DNA of 64,000 bases from Tetraselmis striata. Taxonomy: Eukaryota; Chlorophyta; Chlorodendrophyceae; Chlorodendrales; Chlorodendraceae. This document shows, piece by piece, positions 13,438 through 25,100 of this stretch (within the stretch, counting starts at the first letter, position 1; the number at the start of each line of letters is the position of its first letter). Below the pieces are notes generated by a model, which was given only the letters and a program-made list of their open reading frames with translations, was not told the origin of the DNA and did not search any database. Location: assembly GCA_006384855.1 (NCBI GenBank), contig VCJN01000583.1, forward strand, positions 24,466 through 88,465, written 5' to 3'. The translations under genes and the position numbers were made by a program.

Positions 13438-14850
13438 TCAAAACGGAATGCATGGGCAGAACTGGCCGCCATCACTGTGGCGCTGGACTCCAACCCGCCG
13501 AAAGACATACTATCGGACATCGAAGTCTCGGTCCACCTAATGGAACGTACGATGTTCAGACCCGTCACTCTACGCCGGCACGCGCACAAACTACTCTCGG
13601 AGCTCATAGTTTGTCAGCTCCAGGCTCGGGAGAAAGACGGACTCCGCACAGCCATACAGAAAGTCAAAGCCCACATCGGAGTTGTCGGCAACGAGCAAGC
13701 CGACACGACTGCCGGAGAGGTGGCCAACGGAACAGTGCAACCGGACACCGCCGTTACTATAGGAGCAGCCTCGGAGGCAGCCGATGATGTGTGGCTGGCC
13801 CAAGGCCGAGGGGCGCCGACAAATACATCCACCCCTCACAACATGAGAACGCACTCGGCAAACATGCGATCGCATCTGTTGGCTGCAATGCCGCCGACGA
13901 GACCCTACACTATCACCGAATCGACCAGGCGCTGGCCACGGGGGCAAAGCCGCACCTTGTCACCGCTCTACTGTCACCACCTCCGAGAGAATACACAGAC
14001 TGCAATGCATGAGGGGAACACGCTCCAACATACTGAGCTGCAAATGCCAATCCCCCTTCACCTGCGGGGAATGCGGGGAACACCTCTGCGACCACATGAC
14101 TGGCAACTGCCCCTCAATGTCCGGCAAGATGAATAGACACCACAACAGAGCTCATCCAAGAAATGGAGTCCCGGAACGGAGGACGATGGCATATGCTGGC
14201 GGCGGACGCATGCAACCAACCCATGGCCAACTTCTCCTCCTCCACCGACCGAGACATTCTCATCTCCGACCTCGCGGACAGAGTCCGGCAAACAGCCAAA
14301 AATACCAACTGAATGGCAGACGACCATGAGGGAGAATAAGATGACTCACCGCGAGGACGGTGAACTAGTACTCCCTGCTACCATGCTACCCTCGTATCTA
14401 CGCCCAAGAAGCTGCAACGCGGACATCGTACAACACGTCGGCTTCGACTGGGACCCGGCTACTGAAACCATAACTCCGGTATTGACCCAAAGGCAATACA
14501 AAAATAAAACAATCGAGTTCAAATCCTCTACCATGCCACCATCGATGCCCTCATCTACGCTCATCTCGTCTCATCCCAGCCCCTAGTGGAGGCCGTGAAA
14601 CCACAAGCCGACACGGTTGGACATGCCCGTCACACTTGGCCGCAGCGGCACCATGCACAAACCCACACTACAAGCCATCCAACGCGCCTCACGGTACTGC
14701 GCCCCAAGCCCCGCCCCCCCCGACAAGCCCCGCCCATCCCCCTGCGCAGCTGCGATTGGCCAAAGTACTGTAGAAACCTCCGAAGACGCTCCATTGCACG
14801 GCTACATACACTCCTCCACAAATCCCGTCAGTCCCTCAAACCCACCATGA
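13438..14850 (+). mobile_element. 5'-truncated LINE: RNase H, CCHC knuckle, restriction-like endonuclease
   Basis: Three pieces of a non-LTR retrotransposon lie in order but in different frames. At 13438-13760 is the distal part of an RNase H domain: the ELAA block, an SD pair in the position of the second catalytic acid, and the GNEQAD block carrying the last catalytic Asp. At about 14066-14140 is a Cys/His cluster (CGECGEHLCDHMTGNC). From about 14340 to 14850 is a sequence resembling the C-terminal restriction-like endonuclease of some LINEs, with an ADIVQ block, then TIEFK, then a conserved HKPTLQAI tail. RNase H placed before a C-terminal restriction-like endonuclease is the arrangement of Dualen/RandI-type elements known from green algae. 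At least two frameshifts separate the pieces and no reverse transcriptase is present, so the copy is dead. Confidence 0.7.
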
Positions 14851-16340
14851 CTGACCCCGTGCCTCGAGAAACCCCACCTCGAGCCATCAGCGTTAAGAGA
14901 CACGCTTCCAGGCAGACGGCCATGACACCCCCGCTACGGGTGGGGGGGGGGGGGGGGGGGACTATGCGACATGGAAGGCGGAGGGGCACGGACACGAAGG
15001 AGGAAGGCCGGTAGCTGCATCCATAATCCCTTGGGTTCCCCCAGCGGTTGGATAACGAGCGGGTCCTAAAAATCACTCGGCTTGAGCGGTGGAGAGCAGC
15101 AAATCAGCACGACGTAATTCAATTTCCATTTCGGAATGGATGATTGTCGTGCTTTTTACTGTATTCTTGTCGACGCGATTGCATTAGCAAATTCTACCCA
15201 TAGGCTTTGCAGCCATGATGACCCTCGGCGCCCCATCCTGTCCAGCCAGTCATCGCAGCGGTTCCCGTAACACAGTGAGAATACAACTATCGGGAAGAAA
15301 CGAGGCGAATGCGAGCAGTGCTCACATGGCCATCAAGATGGTTCCGGCCAGCAGCCGGGCAGTCCTCCGCTCCCTCGGTGCTTCCACTGCCACTGCTATT
15401 CTCCATAACTCCTTCGACGAGGGTACCGTGTTGCCGGTATTGGGCAGGCAGTGTGGGTGTATGGGATCTGCTGAACAAGCCGGCGCACGGGATAGCCTCC
15501 TTGGAGGCTGCCACAATGCCCTGCCGCTTGCTGTTGTTGCGCAGCCAACCTAGAGCTCCACTTTGGCGACCTGCTAGGTCTCGGGAGGAGGCTCAGGGAG
15601 CTTGCCCTCAACCGCGGCCGTCATGCGGAACCCCACCGCGGAGCCAACATGAGTACATGACATGGCCCTCTTGACAGAGGAGCTGCAAGCCCCGGGCGCC
15701 GACCCAAGCGCCTACCTACCTACCCTGGACATGTACACATGCAACACGAAGAAACCGCCATTTCTGCCGCAGGCCAATATCCAGGGACCTGGGCGCTTCG
15801 CGCTTCGCAATGTCCGTCGCCTGACCAATGGGCGTATCTTCGCGGCGCAAACCCACACAATCCGCATGCACATCGAGGACGGCCCTGCCTCACCCGTTTA
15901 GTACATGGACGGTGTGCCCTCTCGCCCCGGCCAGCCCCCCACCGACTTCACGAGGCCACAATTTCCGCCTCCGTTGCCTACTCCATGATCGATGACCTGG
16001 CGGATACAACGACCTCAGATTCCTAGACAGCTCCCTTGACGCCTGCAGAGGTGGTCAATTGGAGCCGTACACTAGGCCAACCAACTTCGACGCCGAACGC
16101 ACGAGCCGCGATAGCCCAACTTGCGGCATGGACCAACGTGGAACCCAACCGCACGGCATATAGACGACACCCGCCGATCGCCAGCGTGCTCAACCCGAGA
16201 GGCTCCCCCAAGCTGACGTCATCAATCGCAAGGGCCGCGGCCGAGGTCGGAGTCCGCCCCCGAACGCCGTTTCTCGCCGCCCTTAGATCCGGGCGGCTAC
16301 CGTTTTGCATACTAGCCGCCCGCCGGTTTATCCGTATTCA
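14851..16340. other. Unassigned stretch downstream of the LINE
   Basis: Short open frames on both strands were read, but none resembles a family I know. A G tract lies at 14941-14960. The stretch may be further decayed transposon sequence, but nothing positive supports that. Confidence 0.4.
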
Positions 16341-16970
16341 ATGAGCGGGGGCGCACCGGGTTTTCAGTCGGGGTGAGCAGCCGGCGCGTCCCCGAACACT
16401 CCCGCCTATTAAGACAGCAAGTATTGCCAAGATGACGGATTCAAACAAATGGACGAGTCGTACGCCACACCTTGTGCATGCCGAGACGAGGGTACACAAG
16501 TACGAGAACACTGTATTTTGCTTGTATTAAGAAACAACCCCCGCGAGTAGGCTGCCCCCGTCCGAGTCGTACATCCCCCCCCCCCCCCCCCCCCCCCCCC
16601 CGGTCTCGAACTCGTGCGTGCGGATCTTGGAGAGGCCGTCGCTAGGCCGGGGCCGTACATGAATTATTTGCACCATCTTCCCGTACAGGGCTGCCGCCCG
16701 GCGGCGCCAGCATGCGGGCTGCCATCGCGGGACTCTGACTGTTATTTTAAAAAGGCGCCCTCGTTGGGCTTCCCAGTCGTCGCACGACCCGAGGATCAAC
16801 GACAACCGGCCACCGCGCTCAGCCCCCATACCGCACCCAGCATGGCACGGACCCTAGGAGTTACCAGCGACCGCCCGCGACGTGGGTTCAATTGCAACAA
16901 ATTTCAATTTCAATTTTTAATTTCAATGTCAATGTCTGGCCACATTATTGCTTACATAGCTTCAAAGTAG

Positions 16971-17052
16971 CAGCGGCACCTGCTCAGTGCAACAAACCCA
17001 ACTGTCAGCAGGCGTGTTTCCCGGGCGCTGACTGTGCATTGTGTGGTGCTGG
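16971..17052 (+). other. Possible isolated Cys-rich exon
   Basis: Between an AG at 16969-16970 and a GTATGC donor at 17053, one frame reads APAQCNKPNCQQACFPGADC followed by ALCG. That is five cysteines in 17 residues, spaced C-x4-C-x3-C-x5-C-x2-C. Spacing and splice-like borders suggest an exon of a small zinc-binding or disulphide-rich domain, but no partner exon was found. It could be chance or a stranded exon fragment. Confidence 0.2.
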
Positions 17053-17703
17053 GTATGCGCGTGAGCGCGTGGGGGAACTCCGCACCCACGGCTACCCGTG
17101 AACAATTCCTTGAGCCGTCGGGCGTCGGCGTGCGCGTGTTTGCTGCGTTACACAATGATGCGGTTGGCAGCGTCCGGTGTGCGATCACATGTAGTGCGAG
17201 TGAAGATTGCCATAGCCACGCCGCCGCCGGGGGGCGTAACTACGCGCGTCGGACTTGTCATTATTTTGCGCCAGGGCGGCGGGGCGCGGGGGCGGCCCCC
17301 ATCATCCGCTTGTTCGAATGTTATTCATGTCCACCATTATTATCATTTTGCCGGGTCTGACGTCAAGGGGGCGGACAACTGGTGCAAACCCACCCGGACT
17401 GCCCCCCCCCCCCCCCCGTCGCCCCTTTCATGCTGCTGGCCGGCCGGGACTGCGACAGTAGCGGCCGCTGGAAAAGCTGGCAGGCAGTCCGCCGGTGCGG
17501 CGGCGCCGGTACTTGTCAAAGCGGCCATGGCGGCGGCGACCAGCGGCCTCCGATGGGCCTGCGGCGCAGGGGCCGAGGGGGGCGGTCCCCAAGGGGGAGG
17601 GGGGGTCAGTCAGAGGTAAAACCGGAGAGGCATAACCCGATAGGGAGCTGCCGTGGGAAGTGCAGGGTGGGGGGGCAGAGGTGAGAGCAGGGGCCCAAGA
17701 GGG

Positions 17704-17735
<32 letters not shown>

Positions 17736-17854
17736 TCTGTTTGCGAAAATATGCAAAAGTGATTTCACAAAAGTAGCCTGCGAAAACAACCTAAGGAAAA
17801 TATAACCTACCCTAATCTATACAACCTAAACTACCCTAATATGATATAAAATAG

Positions 17855-17920
17855 CCTAACCTAACCTAACCTAACCTAACCTAAACTAACCTAACCTAAC
17901 CTAACCTAACCTAACCTAAT
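17855..17920 (-). repeat. Interstitial TTAGG-type telomere-like array
   Basis: About thirteen near-perfect CCTAA units on the plus strand (TTAGG on the minus strand), with degenerate CCTAA-like sequence on both sides from about 17790 to 17935. It lies next to a G tract at 17708-17734. Confidence 0.85.
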
Positions 17921-18213
17921 TACCCTACGAAATATACAGAAGTGCTTGCGAAAATATACAAACACTGTTGTTCTACCAAAAAGTGATCCCGGACAGCCGC
18001 CTCGGAAGACAGCAACGGCAGGTAATAAGGGAACAGAACAAAAGTAGAGAGTGGCCTTAAGTGGAGCTGTGACGGGCACTTTACCAGCCGGAGCTGTCAC
18101 TTTCAGAGCTGCCGTTGGGTCCGGGGCTCAACATCAAAGGCATCCAGTAGTCATGGCGCGGGCACGCGCGGCGCCCCCCCTCCCCCTCCCCCCCCAAACC
18201 GGAAGTACGCTTC

Positions 18214-18251
<38 letters not shown>

Positions 18252-18314
18252 CGCTCGCTCTCCCCCGGGGAGGGCTTGGTCGCGCACCCGATCGGGATGC
18301 TGTGATGCCCAAAT

Positions 18315-19205
18315 GTAACAATCGAGGCGACATCCGCCTCAAAAAGCACAACGCTTTCCACACGGCAGCGTGATATCGTATACATACCCGTCATACTCAC
18401 CTCAGGTGCACATCGTACACGTACATAGACATTCTAACTGTCACACTTGAGCCACCCACAGCTTCATGTGGGGTGACCCTCTCTCTCTCTCTCTGATGAA
18501 AAAGTTGATGTTGACCTAGGAATACGCCACATGGGATGAGACCGTATTTGATGAATTCATGCGCAGACATATTCGCAATTGCACTATTATAACATCGTCA
18601 GGTTTCATACCAATGTTCGCGCGACACGAGCATCGCCCGTGCGCCCGTACTCGTACATGTACACATACCCGTATTCGTACCCGTACTCGGAGCTGCGCTA
18701 CTGCGGCGTTAACGTTGCTATTGGGCCGTACGGGCGGCAGCGTGTGACGACACCCCGCGGCAAAGCATGTCCTGGTGGCGTTGGTCATCATGCGCACCAA
18801 TGACCTGCCTGCAGTCCCCCGCTTCTCCCCTCCCCCCCCCCGCTCTCCCCGGCGTTCGAGGATCAAGCACAGTCCGACGGTCCGAGCTGTCCTAGCGAAT
18901 AGCAAAGACTCGCGCGATGGTGCCGCCTCGGTGGTTACACTGTACATCGGAGCATGAGCTCTTGATGCATTTCGATCCCTACTAGGCGAGCATTGACATC
19001 TCGCCGGGGGGGGGGGGGGGGGGGGGGGAGGGGGTGTAGTGAGATAATTATAGTCGCTATGATAGGTCTATATAGTCCCTGTACGCTACGAGTACATGTG
19101 CGAGGTGCCCCTGAGGTTAGTCGTATGACGAGTATATACGATATCACGCTGGCGTGTGACTGGAAAGCGTTGTGCTTTTGAGGCGGATGTCGCCTCGATT
19201 GTTAC
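18315..19205. mobile_element. Non-autonomous DNA element with ~90-bp terminal inverted repeats
   Basis: The left end begins GTAACAATCGAGGCGACATC at 18315. The right end finishes with its reverse complement at 19205. The inverted match continues inward through the ACAACGCTTTCC and AGCGTGATATCGTATA blocks for roughly 90 bases with few differences. The 700-bp interior has no transposase-like frame, only low-complexity sequence including a G tract at 19008-19028. Size and structure suit a MITE or foldback element. No clean target-site duplication was found. Confidence 0.8.
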
Positions 19206-19365
19206 CCCGACCCGCTAGCGCGACATCGAGTGTCGTGATGCGTGCCGAATCATGCCTGGTTGGAGTGACGGACACACCCGGCTAGCGATTGATAGTGGGG
19301 TGAATGAAGGTTGCGAGGCGGTCCCCAGAGAGGAGGCTGGGAGAGAGGGGGGGGGGGGGGGGTCC

Positions 19366-22158
19366 TCACTGCGGCGGCTCCGCCGTGCCCTGCGGGGTGC
19401 CGTTCGGCATCTGCGGCGGTGGCGGCGGCAGGAAGAAGCCGCCAAGCGACCTGATGGCAGGAGGCGACCACGAGGGGGGCAGGGGGACCAGGTGAGTGGG
19501 TGGATGGTTGGTGTCCGGCAATGGTTGGTGCCCATCGCCAGAGTCCAGTGCCGCACAAGCAGGGTACATTAACGGCCGCGTGCCACGCTGCCACGCTGGC
19601 GTGCCATGCTGGCGACGCTCCGCGAAGTAGGACATAGTTTTAACAAGGTGCCCGCCATCTGCCCGCGTCAATACCGACTGGCCGGGGTGATGCATGTGTT
19701 CCCAAGCGAAGGACGGGCGGGTCGGTGCCCTCGAGCGGCCATCCCTCTGGGTCCCGCGCTTCTCCGAGGCGCATCTCATCACTGCACCTGAGCGTTGTTG
19801 CCATCTTTGGGCTTAGACTTGCTTTGCCTCGGCATTCCAGCCGGCGGCGTGCCAAGCAGGGAGGGGAGGAAGGAGAGTCGCCTAGGAGAGGGGAGGGGGG
19901 GGGGGGGGGGGGGGGTTACCCTGCGGGCGGCGCCTGCCCGCCCGGCCCCCAACCACCCCCGGATGCGTAGCCGCCGGGCTGATGGGGCGGCGGCGGCTCC
20001 GGGAATGGCGGCGGCGCCCACGCATGGTCTCGCGCGTCCCTGCCGGCCAGCGGGCAGCGACTGGGCGCCTCAGCGGCCGAGGGGGGGGGGGGGGGGGATT
20101 CGATCACATGTCTTCACGTGGGATGGACGCCGCAACCTCGAGAGCGATGCGATTTCACCTGCCCGAGTCCGCGCTGCTGACGACTTTGACACCGACACGA
20201 CGACCGCCTCTGCTGCCCCGGTTTGCCTTTGCACCCACTCCCTTGCAACCCCAGTTGTCTCCCCACACCCCTTTACCCGGTTTACAATTATAGAACGAGC
20301 TCGCGCCGCTGATGTTTCGTGCTGGACCACACTGCGCAGACGAGATCGAGCAGGCGCCACCAGCGCCCCCCCCCCCCCCCGCACGTCAACAGTCCCCGCA
20401 CTCAGCGTTGGTAATAACCCTGCGTGAACAGGCACTTGGACCGGGAGCCCCAAGTACAGGCGATCCCACCCGGTACGCCCCTGGTCGCCCCTTCAGCGCG
20501 ATCGGTTTTGCCCCAAGCAGGAGGGAGCAACACACCAGGCCCAGGCGGGTCTGGGTGGGTGGCTGGCACAAAAGGGGGGGGAGAGGGGGTGTGGCGGACT
20601 CACGGAGGGGCCTCCCACTGCGCTGCGTCCCCCGGCTGTGGCGCCGGGCCGCGCCTCTCCGGGTGCAGCGGCGGCGGCGGCCACGAGCCTCCCGCCAGCC
20701 TGCGTGCACATCACCCCCGTCGTCACTCTCCTCAGGCCATCAGCCGCCGGCGCGCATCCTGGTTTCGAAGCTGTCGCTATTTTGATTTCGGAGCAGCTGT
20801 TGAAAGCGCCTCAAATATCTCGAGAGCTTTATGGTTTCGGAGCTGTTGCAGTTTTAGAGCATCTGCCCCCCCTTCGCATGGCGCGGGGGGAGGGGCCGGG
20901 GGCGTTGGTGGGGCAGGCGAATCCGCCATGCTAGTTGTGGTTTGGGGTTAGTGGAGTAGCAGGCGCCCCGAGGAATTGCTATGTATGGACGCTGGAGCTT
21001 CTGGTTTCGGAGCACATGTCGCCGAGGGCATTTCTGGCGGGCGGTTTTGGGGCTGCTGCTGTTTTGGTTTCGGAGCAGCTGTTGAAAGCGACTGCAATAC
21101 ATCGAGAGCTTTATGGTTTTGGAGCTGTTGCGGTTTTGAGCATAGGTCGGCAAGTGTGGACGCATGGCGGGGGGGGCAGGCGAATTCGCCACGTGAATTG
21201 TGGGTTGGATTTAGCGGGGTAGCAGGTGCCCCGATGAATCGCTTAGCTTCTGCCAAAGGGGCAATGTATGGATGCACGGAGCTTCTGGTTTCGGAGCAAA
21301 AACCACTGTGTGTGTGTGTGTGTGGTGCGTGGGGGGGGGGGGGGGGGGGCTCACAGTGGCGGCTCCCCTGCGGAGTAAGGCGCAGCCTCCCACGGCGGTG
21401 TGCCTGCGGTTGCGGGTCCCTCCGAGGCCCAGTAGCTACCCCGCACGCCAGTGTAGCTCTGCGGCGCCCAGCGGTCCTCAGTACCCGTGGCAGGAGGAGC
21501 AACGGGAGGAGACGAGAGCGGCATGGGGTCGATAATAACAAGGGCGAAGGGTGGGCAGAAGAGGAATGAGTGTGGGACGGGCAAAGGTGGGCGGAACACG
21601 GGAGCCAAGGGGGCGTACCAGAGAGAAGTATCGGGGGCCGAGGAGCTTAGCAGCGGGGGATACTACGAGGCTGGGTATAAGGCGGGTACTTCTGGTACTA
21701 TGGCCGTATGAATAGGACTTGGCCTTCCGAGGACTACATAGTACGGGCAATGCCGGCCCTAACAGGAGCAGCCGCCCCTACGAGGGATAATGTAGTCGGG
21801 TCATGCGACAGCTGGCCTGAGTCGCCCAGGAACAAAGTTGGAACAAGTTTCAAATTTACGAGGCTGGTAAGCCGGCGCTCGGAAAGGGCGGACCTTGGCA
21901 GAGGGGCATGACAAGAACGGAGGCTTAGCGCTTGAGGGTTTTAGGGTTTGTTTAGGTTTGAGGTTTAATGTGTGTTGAGGGTTTGTTCTCAGGGTGTGTA
22001 TTTTAGGGTTTACCAGCTTGGGGATTGGCGCGCGACTTGTATGGATGGAAGGATAGCGCTAATGCATACGGGGTAGAAGCGACTGAAATTCAGGCGGGAC
22101 TTCAGGGTGTAGCAAGGGAGCTTGTCGGGTCATGCATGGGGAGCGCGCCGGGCCCGGG

Positions 22159-22193
<35 letters not shown>

Positions 22194-25100
22194 CTTTATC
22201 GCGCCCACTCACCGGTGGCGGCTGCAGCGGCCGGGCGGCACCACGCACCGGCGATTCCAGCGCTGGCCGCCGCTGCGGCTCTGGTGGCGGCGCAGACGGG
22301 GTGTCCTCTGCATAGGGTGGCGCTTGATGCGGGGCCGCCGACCAGTGCTGCGGCGCCTGGGCGGCGCTGGCCGGCTCGGAACGGCCGCTGGGCAGTGGCG
22401 CCCGCCATCTCGCATGTTCCGCGGGCGCGTGGGCGTCCGTACGGGGCGATGCCTGAGGGGCGGCTGTCCGGTACTGTGGAGGCCGGCCCGCGCTGGCCGG
22501 CTCAGGAGGGTCGCCGAGCGGCGGCGTCCTTTGTCTTGTCGGCTCCGGATGCGCTGGGCTGGGCGCGTAGGGCGACGCCTGAGGGGATGATAACCAGTTC
22601 TGCGGTATCTGGGCGGCGGCGCTATGGGGAGACCCGCTGGGCGGTGGGACGTTCCATCTCCCACCCTCTGCAGGCGCGAACCCGTCTGCCTCGGGCGACG
22701 CCTGACGGACGGCCAGCCAGAGCTGCCGCGGCTGGGCAGCGCTGCCCGGCTCCGCAGAGCCGCTGGGCGGCAGCGCCCTCCATCTTCCATGTTCCTCGGG
22801 CTCGGGGCTGTCCATGTAGCAGGGCGGCGCTTGCGAGATCGCAGACCAGTACTGTGGTGGCTGAGCGGCACTTCCCGGCCCTGACAGGGCGATAGGAGGT
22901 GGCGCCCCCCATCTTGCACCCTCTGCAGGCGCAGGGCCGTCTGTATGGGGCAATGCCTGAGGTGCCGCCGGCCAGCACTGCGGCGGCCGAGCGGCGCCAC
23001 CCGGCTCAGCAAGTCCGCTGGCCGGCGGCGCCGCCCATTGTCCATGATCCTCAGGCTCAGGGCTGTCCACATAGTAGGGCCACGCTTGTGGGGCTGCCGG
23101 CCAGCGTTCCCCTGCCAGAGCGGCACTACCCGGCTCTGACGGGCCGCTGGGAGGTGGCGGCCTCCATGCCGCACTCTCCATCGGTGCGGGGCTGTCCGCA
23201 TGGGGCGACGCTTGCGAGGTCGCCGGCCAGTGCTGCGGCGGCTGGGCAGCACTATCCGGCTCAGCAGGGCCGCTGGGAGGTGGCGCCCCCCATCGTCCAT
23301 GTTCCACGGGGTCAGGGCTGTCCGCATAGTAGGGCAACGCCTGAAGTGCCGCCGACCAGTACTGCCGCAACTGGGCAGCTCCATCCCGCGCTGACAGGCC
23401 GCTGGACGGTGGCGGCCTCCATGCCGCACTCTCCATCGGCGTGCGGCTGTCCGCATGGGGCGACGCTTGCGAGGTCGCCGGCCAGTGCTGCGGCGGCTGG
23501 GGAGCGCTGGCTCGCTCAGGAGCGCCGGCTGACGGTGGCGCCCCCCACCTTGCCTGCTCCGGGGGCGTGCGGCTGTCCGTATAGGGCGATGCCTGGGGTG
23601 CCGCTGACCAGGACTGCCGCGGCTGGGCAGCATTACCCGGCTGGGGAGGGTCTCTGGATGGCGGTGGGACCCCCCATCTCCCACCCTCTGCAGGTGCGGC
23701 GCTGTCATGGGAGATGCACCTTGCCTGGGGGGACGACTGGGTTGCGGTCGGCCAGGGCTGCGGCGCCCGCCATCTCACCTGCCCGGGGGGCGTGTGGCTG
23801 TCTGCATGGGGCAGCGCTTGCGAGGTCGCCGGCCAGTGCTGCGGCGGCTGGGCAGCTCCATCCCGCTCTGACGGGGCGCCGGGAGGTGGCCGCCTCCATG
23901 CCGCACTCTCCAGCTGCGCGGGGCTGTTCGCATGGGGTGACGCCTGAGGGGCGGCCGGCCAGTGCTGCAGCGCCTGGGGCGCGCTGGCTTGCTCAGGAGC
24001 GCCGCTGGGAGGTGCCCCCCATCTCGCCTGCTCCGGGGGCGTGTGGCTGTCCGCACGGGGCCGCGCTTGCGTGGTGGCTGGCCAGTGCTGCGGCGGTTGG
24101 GCGGCAATATCCGGCTGAGGAGGGCCGCTGGCCAGTGTGACCTGCCATCCCCCATGTTCTGCAGGCACGGGGCTGCCCACGTAGTAGGGCGGCGCTTGCG
24201 GGGCCGCCGACCAGTTTTGCTTTGGCTGGCCGGCGTTATCCCGCTCCGCAGGGCCGCCGAGCGGCGACGCCCTCCATCCGGGAGGCTCCACAGGCGCGGG
24301 ACTGTCCGCCCGCGGGGGAACAGACCAAGACTGCGGCGGCTGGGCGGCTCCCTCTGGCTTGGGAGGGCCGCTGGGCGGCGGCGGCCTCCATCCCACACTC
24401 TTTGCGGGCGCAGGGCTGCCCGTGGAGTGGGGCCGCGCTTGTGGGGGCGCCGACCATTGCGGCGGCTGGAAGGCACCATCCAGCAGGGCAGGGCTGCTGG
24501 ACAGCGGCGCACCGCATCCAGCAGGATCCACCGGCGCGGGGCCGCCCCTATGGGGTGTTGCCTGAGGTGCCGCCGGCCAGCACTGCGGTGGCTGGGCGGC
24601 ACCATCCCGCTCTGATGGGGCGCTGGGCGGCCTCCATCCCGTATTCTCCTCAGGAGCGGGGCTGTCCGCATGGGGCGACGCTTGCGAGGTCGCCGGCCAG
24701 TGCTGCGGCGCCTGGGGCGCCCCGGCTTGCTCATAAGTGCCGCCTGGTGGTGGCGCCCCCCATCTCGCCTGCTCCGGGGGCGTGCATAGGGGGTTTGCCT
24801 GGGGTGCCTGAGGTGCCGCTGACCAGCACTGCCGCGGCTGGGCAGCATTATCCGGCTGGGGAGGGTCTGTGGATGGTAGTGGGACCCTCCATCTCCCATC
24901 CTCTGCAGGTGCGGGGCCGCCATGGGAGATGCACCTTGCCTGAGGGGCGGTCGACCAGTTCTGCGGCGCCCGCCATCTCCCATGTTCCGCGGGCACCGAC
25001 CGGTCCGCATGGGGCGATGCCTGAGGGGCCGATGAGCAGTGCTGCGGCGCCTGGGGAGCGCTGGCTTGCTCAGGAGCGCCGCCTGGTGGTGCCCCCCCCC

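Noticed and set aside
16527-16829. Minus-strand frame with WRRRAAALYGKMVQ
   Set aside because: It could be an exon, but it ends in a sense G run, has no clear donor and could not be joined to the GYF-like gene in phase.
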